Notes: a model not told the origin generated them from the letters alone. A stretch of DNA of 64,000 bases from Elymus sibiricus (GCA_039707655.1 CM077667.1:157088642-157152641); one strand, 5' to 3'. Shown: positions 22,106 to 34,248, counted from the first letter of the stretch. Numbers and translations: made by a program.

Positions 22106-24119
22106 TTTTTTTAAAAAAAACTTGAACTTTATTGATTAGAAATAATAGTTACATCGTCAATTAACAAAAGTTCAATGTCCCTCATAGGCACCTCAAACCA
22201 GTCCCTAGAGACCGTAAATTTCGCTAGCTTAGCAAGTTCATGAGCGACCTTATTTGCTTCTCTATTACAATGTTCAAATCTAACAAGAGGAAAATCACAA
22301 GCTATAAAATAACAATCATCAAATATTGATGCCGCCGCTCCCGCCGACTGTCCTCCACTTTCCATTATTTCAATTACCTCCATATTGTCGGAGTTAACGA
22401 CAAGACGATTGCAACCCGCCTTTTGTGCAAGGAGTAAACCAAACCTTAGAGCCAAAGCTTCTGCTGTTAGTACATCGGCACAACAATCAATCTTCCAGTT
22501 CCCCCCAACAATGAATCTTCCATAATCATCTCTAAGAACAGCCCCAGCCGTACCCTTAAGTAGATCATGGTCAAAAGAGGCGTCAACATTAAGCTTCACA
22601 AAACACGAAGGAGGCCTGCTCCATCCCCCTATTTTTCTAATTGCCTTAGAGGAGTGTGCATTGACATAGTTAGCCGTTATAGCCCGGGCACCCATGGAAA
22701 TTTGTTGTGCATCTTGGATCTTTCCTTCATGAACCAACTTACGTCTCTCCCACCATAGGTACCAAGCTGTAACAGCAATCAGTTCCCGTGTTTTTGGAGC
22801 ACCCATAATGGCTAATTCTGATTCTGGCATAAGCAATAAGAATTCCAATACCGCCTCTCCCGCACGATCAACACAAGCTTTATTAATCACTTCATGCAAT
22901 CCTAGTTTTCCCCGTACCTCTTTTGCCTTTCGACACATGAATAAAACGTGTTTTGTATCTTCTGCCCCATTCGAGCATGATGGGTAGGTGGCCAATACTT
23001 TCATATGCCTATTAGCAAGCGTAACACGACACGGTAGGGTTCCATGTAAAGTACGCCAGATGAATATTTTTACCTTCGCCGGACAAGATAATTTCCAAAT
23101 TTTACTCCAAATTGAGTTAACATTTGTTTTTCCCATACCATTAGCATGTTGCAATTTTGTCCCATATTGCTTGTTCCATTCCTCCAAATAGGCCGATCGT
23201 ACAGTGAAAACATCATTTTTTGTAAAACTCCAAGCAATGAAGTCCGACATATTATGCATCGAGAGGGGAATGGCGAGCACCCTTTGAGCATCAATTGGCC
23301 ACAACGTTTGTCTCACCAAATCTTCATCCCAAGAACTCGTGACTGGATCAATAAGATCCGAAACCTTTGATAGAAGTTGCCCTCTTCTCGGAGTAATAAC
23401 CCTCCTATTTGCACAATTCGGGATCCATGCATCTCTCCAAATATCAATACTTTGTCCATTTCCAACCCGCCAGATATAATCATTTTTTAGCGAATTTACT
23501 CCCGCCATGATACTTTGCCAAGTGAAAGAGGAGCCCTTTCTTAATTTTGCATTCATTAGATCCCCATCCGGAAAATATTTAGCTCTTAAAATAGACGCAC
23601 ATAAGGACTCTGGATTATCAATTAGGCGCCATGCCTGTTTGGCTAACAAAGCCAGATTGAAACAATGTATGTCTCTAAAACCCATACCTCCTAGATTTTT
23701 TGGTACGCACATCTTCCACCATGCCATCCAATGCATTCTCTTCTTGTTGTCCTCGTCACCCCATCAAAATTGTGACATCGCGTCAATGATTTCTTTACAA
23801 TTTTTTTTAAGAATTTTAAAGACGGACATGGCATAAGCTGGGATAGCTTGTACAACAAATTTGAGCAATATTTCCTTTCCTCCAGCGGATAACAATTTTT
23901 CTTTCCATCCACTAATTTTCATGATAACTCGATCGATCAGGAATTGGAAGCAATCACTTTTATCCATACCCACATTTGAAGGCAAACCCAAATATTTATC
24001 ATTTAGTGCTTCAGTCATAATATTGAGAATTGTACAAATTTGCACCTTGTCTTCCACCTTTGTATTGGGGCTAAAGAATATACTAGATTTTTCATCACTT
24101 ACCCAGATTTGTATTGCCT
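22106..24119 (-). mobile_element. LINE (non-LTR retrotransposon), 5'-truncated, with 13 bp target duplication
   Basis: The 3' end is a poly(A) tract at the left (poly-T on the plus strand, from 22106) preceded by a possible AATAAA (minus strand, near 22130). The identical 13 bp ctcggtgggggtt lies at 22093-22105 and 24120-24132, a textbook LINE target-site duplication. Length is about 2.0 kb compared with roughly 5-6 kb for a full plant L1-type element, so it is 5'-truncated within the reverse transcriptase. Confidence 0.9.
22129..24119 (-). pseudogene. LINE ORF2 C-terminal part: RT thumb, zinc-knuckle, RNase H
   Basis: Reading right to left, frame 24119-23764 covers the end of the reverse transcriptase (KYLGLPSNVG, ISGWKEKLLSAGGKE). 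A frame change near 23760 leads to the 535-codon frame 23736-22129. This carries the WWKMCVPKNLGGMGFRD block, the zf-RVT region (SIWSKIWKLSCPAKVKIFIW ... YPSCSNGAEDTKHVLFMC), then an RNase H-like domain (KLNVDASFD ... AEALALRFGL ... REANKVAHELAKLA). The catalytic polymerase motif is upstream of the truncation, so it cannot prime its own copying. RNase H at the C-terminus is typical of plant L1-clade LINEs. Confidence 0.85.
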
Positions 24120-24132
24120 CTCGGTGGGGGTT

Positions 24133-24850
24133 AATGATGAGGCAGAGGCGCTCTGTCTTGACTCGCACTAGTGGCAGGGGTGCGCCCCGGGCGCACCTCT
24201 TTGGCGTGATTGTGCGCGCTAAACTTGTCGTAGTATCTATTAACATTTTTCAATGAGAAGTTGGTTGGCTTATGCAGTAGATGAGCAATAGTGGCATTTC
24301 TGTGATTAAAACAAGAACACGTAGTGACCTGCAGTAGAGGAATGTTCATTCATAAAGCAGAGAAGCTTAGTAGTTTCATAGGAAGCAGAGCAAGCGCAGT
24401 AGTTTCATATATGCTGACAGGTTCATATTAACAGAGAGGGTCGGTCTTACAAGGTGAATGTCCCATCACCGAGACACGACCAGTGGTTGAGATCAAGGTT
24501 TAACATTCTCCAAAACATGGGCGATCTTCAAAAGCAGAGTTCGTGTGATAGTTTTATGATGTGTTGACAAGAGGTCCAAAGGTCAGAACTCAAATATCTA
24601 GGAGTAAGGGTCCGAGAGGAGAAGCTGGGCCAACCATCTAAATCCTGATGTGACAATTCACAAGTGCACACTATTTCCAGTTAAATAATTTTCCTTTCTG
24701 CAAAGATTGAAGGAAATAAAAAAGACATACATTAGACAATGTAAGAGAGAATAATTTGCAAACTAAGAACAACCCAAAATTTAAAACTTTAGTTGCCTGA
24801 GTAATAAGGTAATTTGCAAACTCATCCATGCTCAGCTCTGTGACGAGGAT
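24133..24850. other. Unassigned host sequence between two LINEs
   Basis: No protein family, terminal repeat or RNA gene is recognised. It continues the sequence interrupted by the LINE at 22106-24119. A GC-rich palindrome, gtgcgccccgggcgcac, occurs at about 24179-24195. Confidence 0.4.
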
Positions 24851-25158
24851 GTAATCGTTGAGGACGTTGAACGTACTCCCGCCTCCCCGGTCGCGTTGGC
24901 GGCCATCGCTGCTGCTTGCGGTCTGCCTCCTAACAATGTGGCCAGGGTACCGAGCCCTTGCAGCTGCGAGGGTCGCCCCGACTGGGGTTGCTGCTGTTGG
25001 GATGCAACCTCTATAACCACTATCTTTCTTCTTCGCGCGCTTCTGTATGGCGTTGTACCCACTAGTATTTCTGTCAATGTATGTGCCTGTATCAGTGTAC
25101 TTATCTATCTGTGTGCCTATGGGCCGAAGCTATGTAAGGGGTTTGTTATGTTTTATCC

Positions 25159-25545
25159 ATGAAAACGGAATCTTACTCCTTTGTGTCCTGGAATGTTCGA
25201 GGGTTAGGTGACTCGGACAAATGCTCGGAAGTTTTCTCGGAATTAAACGCTATTCGCCCTTCCGTCGCGCTCCTTCAAGAAACGAAACTAGTTGACCCGT
25301 CCACAATAAAAATACGATCTTTCTTACCACGGTTCCTTGACTCACATGAACACCTTTCAGCTGCAGGGACGGCAGGTGGTTTGATGTCCGCGCCCAACTC
25401 TAGAACCCTCTCGCTTTTAAACTGCCAGCACTTGCGTTTTTCTTCTTCATTAACATGCGCGTGCCTCGCTTCCAAACGTAATCTTCTGGTCACTAACGTC
25501 TACGCTCCATCTGTTGGACAAGGGGGTGGAAGTGTTCCTTCATGA
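25159..25545 (+). pseudogene. LINE endonuclease, N-terminal fragment
   Basis: The frame starts MKTESYSFVSWNVRGLGD, the conserved SWNVRGL opening of plant LINE apurinic-like endonucleases, and continues through LLQETKL and the NVYAP block. The remaining catalytic part (the SDH region) is absent: the frame runs off into a 3' deletion junction near 25515-25545. It is too short to cut DNA. Confidence 0.8.
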
Positions 25546-25559
25546 ACAAAAAGAAAAAG

Positions 25560-27827
25560 TTCTAAAAAACTTTTTCCAGGAACTCATTGGAGTTAACAAA
25601 GATGCCGTTTGGAATTTCGACCTCCCTTCTCTCTACACACAGAGTATACCACAGCTGCGAGACCTTCAGATACCCTTCTCTCCTACTGAAGTCCATGATG
25701 CCTTTTTCCTTATTGAACCCTAATGCAAGCCCAGGTCCTGACGGTTTTGGTCCGGCCTTCTACCGTAGGTACTGGCACTCTATCAAACACATCATCCGGC
25801 CTTTTTTTCAGGCATTCCATGCACAAACCGTTTCTCTAGAGAGATTTAACAGGGCTTTCATGGTTCTCCTCCCAAAATCACTTGCTCCCACCTCTCCAGA
25901 CGCTTTTCACCCTATATCCTTGCAGAACTGTGCTCCAAAAGCCGTCGCAAAATTACTCACCAACAGGCTAAAACCCCTTATCCCTCTGCTTATTCACAAT
26001 GACCAAACCAGTTTCCTCCAGGGTAGAAACATTGCCGAAAACTTCGTTTACGCAGCCAATATCCTTAGTTCTTGCCACATCAAGAAGGCACCCACAATGG
26101 TTTTCAAACTGGACTTCAGAAAAGCCTTTGATTCGGTCTCTTGGCCGTCCATGATCAAGATCTTGCAAACACGTGGGTTTCTTCCGGCGTTCTGTCACTG
26201 GGTTCAAAACATCCTGCACACCGGAAAAACGGCTGTACTTTTAAATGGTACGCCGGGACCGTGGATCCAATGCAAAAATGGTGTCCGACAAGGCGACCCC
26301 ATCTTGCCTTACCTATTCCTTCTCGTAGTGGATGTGCTTCAACGTCTAATCTCCCGCACCTTCCAGGCTAACTATTTCTGCCACCCCCTAAACAAAGGGG
26401 CTCCACCGGTTACCCTTCAGTACGCCGACGACACGCTAATCATAGCCCATGCTAATGTAAATGCTGCCACCACCCTTAAAAATACCTTGGATGACTTTGC
26501 CTTGGCCACAGGCCTGGCGATCAACTTTCAAAAAACTGTGCTGCTCACCATTGCCACAGACACACACTTAGAAAGAGATATAGCGGCAGCCATGCTCTAT
26601 AAACGGGAGGTCTTCCCATTAATCTATTTAGGACTTCCACTTTCTCCTACCAAGCTACCAATCTCTGCCTTCGACCCGATCATTGACAACTTTCGAAAAT
26701 TCCTGCTTGGCTGGGCTGCAAGACTCCTGTCTCGCGGAGCACGTCTAACTCTACTCTCCTCCGTCCTAGACTCTCTAGTGGTCTATTTTATGTCAGTTTT
26801 TCGCCTCCCAAAATCTGTACTCGCTAAACTAGACGCGATTCGTAGAGCCTTTTTCTGGTCAAACGAGGAAACATGCACTGGCGCGAGCTGTCTCATTGCT
26901 TGGAAAAATGTTTGTAAACCAAAAGTTCATGGTGGTCTAGGCATTAAAAATCTACAGGTTCATAACCACTGCTTGCTCTTAAAATTTTCCTACAAACTGC
27001 TTCAGAACCCAGATCTCCCCTGGGTTCACTGGTACAAACAAAGATATTCACAAAACATTTTGGCAACAACTTCTAGACCATCCTTCCTGTGGAAAGTGGT
27101 TAACCAAAACATTTACATTCTGATCAACCACTCCTTTGTTATCACTTATAATGGTCAGGCAACCTTCTTTTGGCTTGATAAATGGTTAGTCAACATGCCA
27201 CTAAAGCTAGCTTTCCCCCACCTATTCTCACACTCCGTAAATGAAAAAATTTCAGTGGCGACTATTTTTCAAACCAGCTTATTATCTAACCTAAGGGATC
27301 GCCTCACTAATGCTGCATCTCGAGAGTTGGACTGTGTATTGTTGTTGCTGCAGGACTTTCAACCCTCAGACAGGCCGAACGAGCGTTCTCTCACACATGG
27401 CCTGCCATTCTCGGCCAGGAACGCCTACAATACCATCTCGGCCGAAGAGTGTTTTGACCCGCACCATAGCTTCATCTGGTCCTCTTCGGTGCCCATCAAG
27501 GTCAAGATATTTGCCTGCCTCTTGTTTCGAAACAGGCTAAACACCAAAGCTAATCTGGCACACAAGACTATTGCAACATCTGCTGCATGCCCACGGTGCC
27601 AGGATCCGTGTGAGGATGCCGCTCACCTATCCTGCTCCTGTTCCTATGCTATTAAAGTCTGGCAGCTCATTGGCCTTGTTCCACCAAACTCTTTGACAGA
27701 CATCCAGCTAGCCGCCTCTCCTGCAGGGCTGAATCCCAACATTTGGCCCTCTGTTGCGCTGACTATCTTGTGGAAAATTTGGGACTCTAGGAACGCCTCT
27801 GTCTTCAGGTCTGAATCTACCAGCTAG
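25560..27827 (+). pseudogene. LINE reverse transcriptase with zf-RVT tail
   Basis: After the deletion junction one frame supplies the RT N-terminal part (to about 25720), and the main 25587-27827 frame carries the rest: NASPGPDGF, FKLDFRKAFDSVSW, NGVRQGDP, QYADDTLIIA (the catalytic YADD), LGLPL and a zinc-binding CPRCQDPCEDAAHL region near the C-terminus. The polymerase core looks intact from SPGPDGF onward. The frame change near 25715 and missing endonuclease make the element non-autonomous. No C-terminal RNase H is seen, unlike the LINE at 22 kb, so the two belong to different families. Confidence 0.85.
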
Positions 27828-28043
27828 AATCACTTTGAGGAATATTGTTGCTGATTTCTCCCTTTGGATTTTTCGGTTTAAAAACATGGAGCTTAGAGAC
27901 TATGCTAGGCATTGGCTAAGCTTTTTGTCAGCTTGCATTCCCTCTGTATGACTCCCTGATGTAATCTCTCCCATGTACTTTGCTTGAGTGGTAATATATT
28001 CAGGTGGGGAAACTCTCCCCCCCGGTGACCGTTCAAAAAAAAA

Positions 28044-28364
28044 GGTATAAAATCACATATTGCTTATCACCCGAACAAAGTAGAATAAATTACAAAGAAA
28101 ACAACGTCATGTGCTCTTCTCTATACTAACTCATAATTATACCCGTTCATCCAGCACAGGAGGATGAATCCATATCCATAGGTGGTGGTCTAATAATCTT
28201 TTGGTTTTGTTCCCTAAAAGTTCTGTAGTATAAAAACATTTGTATTAGCCACTGAATGGAGCATGTCACGTGGTACATATGATACCTAAGATCCAAAAGG
28301 CAGTGGCGACGGACATGAAAAAAATAATACTTAAACTGAATTTAATTAAGTGTAAAGTTCTTCT
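28044..28364. other. Unassigned sequence
   Basis: AT-rich sequence between the LINE poly(A) and the HAK-like fragment. It may be decayed intron or 3' exon of the HAK-like piece, but nothing is recognisable. Confidence 0.3.
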
Positions 28365-28582
28365 AGATATTTCTGAAGTATAATTGCACTATATATGTCG
28401 GATTGTAATCCCGCAGAACACCAATGTCATGAACAATGAGGTTGTACATCCTGATGTGCCAGCAATTAGAAGGAACCACACTGAAATGACTGCAGCAAAG
28501 GTATACCCAACCTTGTCGGACATGAAGCACTGGACTGCGAAGAGCATGAACAAAATCGCCACCAAGATGAGGACCACTTGTG
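28365..28582 (-). pseudogene. HAK/KUP potassium transporter, exon fragment with frameshift
   Basis: HAK/KUP proteins import potassium through the plasma membrane. On the minus strand, after an intron-like acceptor (acaacacaag near 28583), the frame reads VVLILVAILFMLFAVQCF then DKVGYTFAAVISVWFLLIAG. After a one-base shift near 28453 it continues MYNLIVHDIGVLRDYNPTYIV. This matches a conserved central segment of the HAK1/HAK5 type in which a transmembrane helix is followed by the GMYN.I.HD.GVL.A.NP.YI block. About 70 of the usual ~780 residues remain, and a TAG follows directly. No other HAK exons were found on either side, so this is a stray fragment. Confidence 0.75.
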
Positions 28583-29173
28583 TTGTACAAAGAATAAACG
28601 TTAGATGTGATGGACACAGGGTAGAAGAAACAAGGAGAGAGTACATGCATGTGAAGAGGGAGAGGGGGAAATAGTTGCGGATGCAAGGAAGCATGTTTCT
28701 AATAATACAGAGCCATTGCACCAATCGAAGCAAAGCTATCTTATAGCGGGGTATGAATGCGAGCTGGAAACGTTGTTTGTACGAATGAACGGAGAACAAC
28801 TGAAATAGTGATGTTTTTTGTTTCTAGAACTAACAATGTTGTTGTACAAGCTTGTCAGTAGAAGACGTTGTACCTGAGCGAAACTAATAATTAGATCTGT
28901 CCTATATCATCTGCTCCCTTCGGCAACAATTACTTAGAATGGTAAATAGAAAATTTGTTAAGAAGCAGTCGCTAACATGGTAGAAGGTGACGCTAAAAAG
29001 GAATGCCACTATGTATGTATCTAGTAATACACATGCATTGTCCATCAACCTAATTAAATTTATTCTACAACATTTTTTTGTAAATGAAATAAAGCATTCT
29101 ATCTTCATGGATAAATGGAGAACAACTGAAAGACCGAGTCATTTAGCGATAGAAGTAACCTGAGTAGGATGTT
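28583..29173. other. Unassigned host sequence left of the copia insertion
   Basis: No gene or repeat is recognised. It joins the sequence at 34379 if the copia element is removed. A hydrophobic minus-strand frame at 28799-28590 is intron-like sequence upstream of the HAK exon. Confidence 0.3.
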
Positions 29174-29178
29174 CCTGA

Positions 29179-29303
29179 TGTTAGATGTGTATAGTCCTCT
29201 TTCGGTATATCCCCATTGTATAAGGGGTTTCTTGCACTTTACCACACATGTATATGTATGGCCTTTGGCCCTCAGTGAATGTGAGTTGCTCACTTCTCTA
29301 ACA
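29179..29303 (+). repeat. Copia 5' LTR
   Basis: tgttagatgtgtatag ... cttctctaaca. Differs from the 3' copy at four sites. The short LTR includes a TATA-like segment (ggtatatcccc). Confidence 0.95.
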
Positions 29304-29876
29304 TGGTATCAGTTGCTAGGTTGCCCTCCTGCACGCTGCAACTCCGTGCTCCCTCTCCCTAGCTGGCCGGCTGCCTCCTTCCCGGCCGCTGCCGCCGGCC
29401 ATCTCCTCCCTGGCCGCTGCAGCCGGCCCTCTTCTCCATGGCCGCCGTCGGGCCACCTCCTCTCTGCCCGCCCGGCTGCCTCCACCGACAGCCTCTCCTC
29501 TGCCCCGCGCTCGCCCGCGCCCCGCCGCCCCCACGCTTGCCCGCGCCCCGCCATCGCCGCCCCATGCTCGCCCGCGCCCGGCCCCCGCCGCCCCGCGCTC
29601 GCCCGCGCCCGGCCGCCGCCGCCCCGCGCTCGCCCGCGCCCTGCCGCCGCTGCCTCGCGCCGCCCCCGCGCTCGCCCGCGCCCTGCCGCCGCCGCCCCGC
29701 GCTCGCCCTCTCGGCTGAGGTCTCCCCTGACCGACCCCGAATCGGGGGGGGAGGGGGGCTGCCTCGTGAGCGCCTGCCCGATTCCGCATCGGGGGCTGCC
29801 TCGTGAGCGCCTGCCCGATCCAGATCGGGTTCTTGGTTGACTTCCAAAAAAAAAACGGAAGAGGAAGAGATAGCTC
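29304..29876 (+). other. Copia leader: primer site and C/G-rich minisatellite
   Basis: After the tRNA-Met primer site, 29330-29720 is very GC-rich with many copies of ccgcgctcgcccgcgccc-like units. The long ORFs on both strands here are compositional artefacts. Two copies of a tgcctcgtgagcgcctgcccgat segment occur at 29760 and 29798. Confidence 0.7.
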
Positions 29877-31060
29877 ATGTCTTCTTCGGGCTATGTTGCT
29901 GTTCCTAGGTGCTCGGTGATCTTCGATGGCACCAACTATGCCGAGTTCGTGGGTTTCATGCGCATCCATATGCGCGGCCTTCTTCTGTGGGGCGTTCTTT
30001 CTGGCGAGGTCCCCTGTCCGCCGTGTCCTGTTGCTCCAGTGGCTCCTACACCACCGGTGTCGCCGGTTCTTGCTGCTGACGCTTCCCAGGCTGATCTGGA
30101 TGCAGCTAAGGCTCTTGATGATGCTGCGGTTGACACTTATGATCAGCAGGTATCTGCTTACTCAGATGCTCTTTCAGTCTACCGCGATGATCTGTCTGCT
30201 TACACTCAGTGGTGCAATGATGATGCTCGGGCTGCTGCTGTTCTCACCGCGAGTGTTCTCCCTCAGTTTGCTTTGGAGTTCATGGGTCTCGGCATAGTTG
30301 CAGCAATGTGGTCGTATCTCTGTCAGCGCTATCAGCCCTCTGGTGATGCTCTATATTTGTCTGTGGTGCGTCAGGAGCACGCTCTTCAGTAGGGTGACCT
30401 TCTGTTGACGAGTTCTACACTCAGTGTTCTGCCACCTGGCGTCAGCTTGACTCTCTTCGAACAGTTGTTTGTGGAGCTTGCCGTTGCTGCCTGACTACGA
30501 GGTCCGACTTGGAGTTCCGGCGTGTCCATGAGTTCTTATCTCGCCTCCGTTCCGAGTTTGAGCCTCGACGTGCTCACTTACTTGCTCGTGGTCATGTTCC
30601 TATCTCGGAGGTGCTTGCTAAGCTTCGTGCTGAGGAGACCCGCCTTCGTTCTGCTGGGTTGCTTGTGGTTCCTTCTGTGTTGGCTGTCAGGGCTCCAGTG
30701 TCGACTGCGCGTCTCACCGCTCCATCGCTCTTGCCCACACCTTCAGGGGGGTGGGTCGCCCTCCTTATGCTGAGAAGGGCCGGTCGCGTCGTGACACCTT
30801 CTGTGGCTACTGCTCCCGGCAAGGTCACCCAGAGTCTGATTGTCGCCAGAAGCAGCGAGACCAGAGGCGCTCCTCTTCCAATGGGACTCATGCGTCTCCC
30901 TCGACCCCGTCACTCACTGATCATGACATTGTGAGGCTCAAGCGCCTACTGGCTTCCACTGGCTCTTCATCGACTGGTTCTGCTGCTGCTGTGACTGCTG
31001 CCACCCCTCCATCACCACCGGCGCCTACACCGTCAGGTACATCTTCGTGGGTTCTGGATT
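29877..31060 (+). pseudogene. Copia gag (nonsense and frameshifted)
   Basis: ATG 29877 opens a gag (UBN2-type) frame including FDGTNYAEFVGFMRIHMRG. A TAG at 30390 follows CTTCAG in a place where glutamine is expected. A frameshift near 30400 moves the reading to the frame containing LEFRRVHEFLSRLRSEFEP, and a second shift in a G-run near 30750 returns to the pol frame, where the nucleocapsid zinc knuckle CGYCSRQGHPESDC is found. The product would package element RNA. It is now broken at three places. Confidence 0.8.
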
Positions 31061-34000
31061 CTGGAGCTTCTTTTCATATGTCTTCTGATTCTTCCGTTTT
31101 GTCTTCTCTTCGACCTCTTGATTCTCCTATTAATGTTCTTACTGCCGATGGCACATCCCTTCCTGTTGCTAGTCGTGGCACCCTCTCTACTCCGTCTTTT
31201 TCAGTTCCTAGTGTTTCCCATGTTCCACGTCTTACCATGAATCTTTTTTCCGCTGCCCAACTTACTGATTCTGGTTGTCGTGTCATTCTTGATCCCGACT
31301 CTTGTTCTGTTCAGGATCTCCGCACCAAGGCCCTAGTTGGTTCTGGCCCTCGGCGCCGTGACTCAGAGAGCCTTTGGGAAGTTGACTAGCTTCATGTCCC
31401 TTCCGCTGCCACCACCTCTGCCAGTTCACATGCTCTCGCTGCCTCCTCTTCTGTGTCCTTCCAGCAGTGGCATCATCGACTTGGTCACATTTGTGGCTCC
31501 CGCTTATCGTCGTTGGTGCGTCAGGGTGTCTTAGGGTCTGTCTCTGGAGATGTTTCTTTACACTGTGATGGTTGTAGACTTGGAAAACAGACCCAATTAC
31601 CTTATCCTCATAGTGAGTCGGTGTCTCAGCGTCCGTTTGACTTAGTCCACTCTGATGTATGGGGTCGTGCTCCCTTTGATTCGAAAGGTGGTCATCGCTA
31701 CTATGTTCTGTTTATTGATGATTTCTCCCGCTACACTTGGCTCTACTTTATGAAATCTCGCAGTGAGGTTCTCTCCATATACAAGCGGTTTGTTGCCATG
31801 GTTCGCACCCAGATTTCCACGCCTATTCGTACTTTTCGTGCTGACTCTGCTGGAGAGTTTATCTCCCAGATGTTGCGTGGTTTTCTTGCGGAACAGGGTA
31901 CTCTTACCTAGTTCTCCTGTCCGGGTGCCCATGCTCAGAATGGCGTTGCAGAACGTAAGCATCGTCATCTGCTCGAGACGGCTCGCGCGCTGATGATCGG
32001 TGCTTCCCTCCCACCTCACTTTTGGGCCGAGGCTGTTTCTGCATCAACCTATCTTATCAACATTCAACCATCGACTGCCTTGCAGGGTGGAATTCCTATG
32101 GCGCGTCTCACTGGTCATTCTCCTGACTACTCCGCTCTTCGAATGTTTGGGTGTGTGTGCTATGTTCTTCTTGCTCCACGAGAACGCACCAAACTGACTG
32201 CTCAATCGGTTGAGTGTGTTTTTCTTGGCTACAGTGACGAGCACAAGGGCTATCGATGTTGGGATCCTGTTGGTCGTCGGCTGCGCATTTCGCGTGATGT
32301 GACTTTTGATGAGTCCCGTTCTTACTACCCGCGTCCTTCCTCCTCGAGTTTCTCTGTGGATGATATTTCTTTTCTTCTTCTTCCCGATACACCTTCCCCT
32401 GTGCCTCATGTTTCCTCCCTTCCTCCGGCACATCTCACTCTTCTTCCTCCACCACCGTCACCACAGCCAACACCTTCACCTCCATCCACCTCTCCCCCAT
32501 CCTCTCCAGTCCGTCGTCCTCTCTCTCTTTTTCCTTTTCACTACACTCGCCGTCCTCGTTTTGAGGATGATTCTACTGACGCTCCCTCTACTTCCGGAGC
32601 CACTCCTTCCACGCCTCCCCCGGTTCATAACCTCCGTGCTCGGCCTCGCCCCGCACCTGATCGCTACTCTCCTGACCGGTATGGTCTCTCTGTTGTTGCC
32701 GAGCCCACCTCCTATCGGAGTGCCATGACTCAGCCTGAATGGCAGCTTGCGATGGCCGAGGAGCTTGCTGCTCTTGAGCGCTCTGGAACATGGGATCTGG
32801 TTTCCCTTCCTTCCGGTGTTCGTCCCATCACCTGCAAGTGGGTCTATAAGATTAAGACTCGCTCCGATGGCTCTCTTGAGCGCTACAAAGCCCGCCTTGT
32901 GGCTCGTGGCTTTCAACAGGAGCAGGGACGTGATTATGATGATACCTTCGCTCCTGTGGCCCATATGACCACTGTCCGCACTCTCCTTGCTGTTGCCTCT
33001 GTTCGTCATTGGTCTGTGTCTCAGCTTGACGTCCAGAACGCTTTTCTAAATGGTGAGTTGCGTGAGGAGGTTTATATACAGCCACCACCAGGGTACTATG
33101 CTCCTGATGGCATGGTATGTCGCCTTCGCCGTTCCCTCTATGGCCTTAAACAAGCTCCTTGCGCCTGGTTCGAGCGTTTTGCCTCTGTGGTCACTGCTGC
33201 CGGCTTCTCGCCCAATGACCATGATCCCACGTTGTTTGTTCACATGTCTCCTCGTGGTCGGACTCTTCTCCTTCTATATGTTGATGACATGATCATCACT
33301 GGTGACGACTCTGACTACATTGCCTTTGTTAAGGCTCGCCTTCGTGACCAGTTCCTCATGACTGATCTTGGTCCTCTTCGCTATTTTCTTGCGATTGAGG
33401 TTTCTTCGACCTCTGATGGCTTCTTCATCTCCCAGGAAAAATATATTCAGGATCTTCTTGATCGAGCTGCTCTTGGCGATGAGCGCACTGTTGTGACTCC
33501 TATGGAGCTCAACGTTCAGCTTCGTGCTTCTGATGGTGATCCTCTTCCCAATCCCACTCGCTATCGCCACCTCGTTGGGAGCCTTGTCTATCTTGCTGTC
33601 ACGCGCCCTGACATCTCCTATCCTGTCCATATCCTCAGTCAGTTTGTTTCAGCCCCCACCTCTGTCCACTATAGCCATCTTCTCCGTGTTCTACGATATC
33701 TTCGTGGCACGATCTCTCATCGCCTTTTCTTTCCCCGCTCCAGCTCTCTCGAGCTCCAGGCCTACTCTGATGTTACCTGGGCTAGTGATCCCTCTGATCG
33801 ACGCTCGCTATCTGCTTACTGTGTTTTTCTTGGTGGCTCTCTTATTGCCTGGAAGACAAAGAAACAGACTGCAGTTTCTCGCTCGAGTACAGAGGCTGAG
33901 TTGCGAGCAATGGCTATGCTGACGGCTGAAGTGATCTGGTCACGATGGTTACTTGAGGATTTTGGTGTGTCTACTACTACCTCGACTCCTTTACTGTCAG

Positions 34001-34224
34001 ACAGTACCGGTGCTATCAGTATTGCACGTGACCCGGTGAAGCATGAGCTCACCAAGCACATCGGTGTGGATGCCCACTTTGTGCGTGCTGCTATACAGGA
34101 TCAGACTCTTGCTCTTCACTATGTGCCCTCTGAGTTACAGTTGGCGGACTTCTTCACGAAGGCACAAACTCGAGTGCAGCATGGCTTTTTCCTTTCCAAA
34201 CTCAGTGTTGTTGATCCACCATGA
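30751..34224 (+). pseudogene. Copia pol: protease, integrase, reverse transcriptase, RNase H
   Basis: One frame runs from the zinc knuckle to TGA/TAG at 34224, broken by TAG at 31387 and 31909. In order: protease (WVLDSGASFHMS), integrase zinc finger (WHHRLGH ... CDGCRLGKQ) and core ([10 protein letters not shown] ... [13 protein letters not shown] ... FRADSAGEF, where the last aspartate context is DSAGEF in place of the usual D.GGEY/F), RT ([43 protein letters not shown] with the catalytic VDD), and RNase H ([35 protein letters not shown]). The RT half is uninterrupted from 31912 on. At least one stop replaces an expected Gln codon (CAG to TAG). Length is near the copia norm. Confidence 0.9.
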
Positions 34225-34230
34225 GTTTGA

Positions 34231-34248
34231 GGGGGGGGGGGGGGGGGG
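34231..34248 (+). promoter_or_regulatory. Copia polypurine tract: 18 consecutive G
   Basis: A run of 18 G lies exactly between gagtttga and the 3' LTR. Usual plant tracts mix A and G with about 5-8 G; the length here is unusual and may have grown by slippage. Confidence 0.8.

Larger units (their letters stand above)
24860..28043 (+). mobile_element. LINE (non-LTR retrotransposon), internally deleted
   Basis: A second LINE on the opposite strand to the first. It has a short leader, an endonuclease start at 25159, a reverse transcriptase and a 3' poly(A) at 28035-28043. The 5' end is estimated near 24,860. No convincing target duplication was found: aaggta occurs on both sides but is too short to count. 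About 700 bp or more of coding sequence is missing between endonuclease and reverse transcriptase. Confidence 0.8.

Noticed and set aside
24800..28060. Target duplication aaggta around the second LINE
   Set aside because: Six bases next to a poly(A) tract could be chance; the 5' end of the element is not defined.
29309..29969. Long Arg/Gly/Ala-rich ORFs on the minus strand
   Set aside because: Compositional artefact of the GC-rich copia leader; no start context or family.
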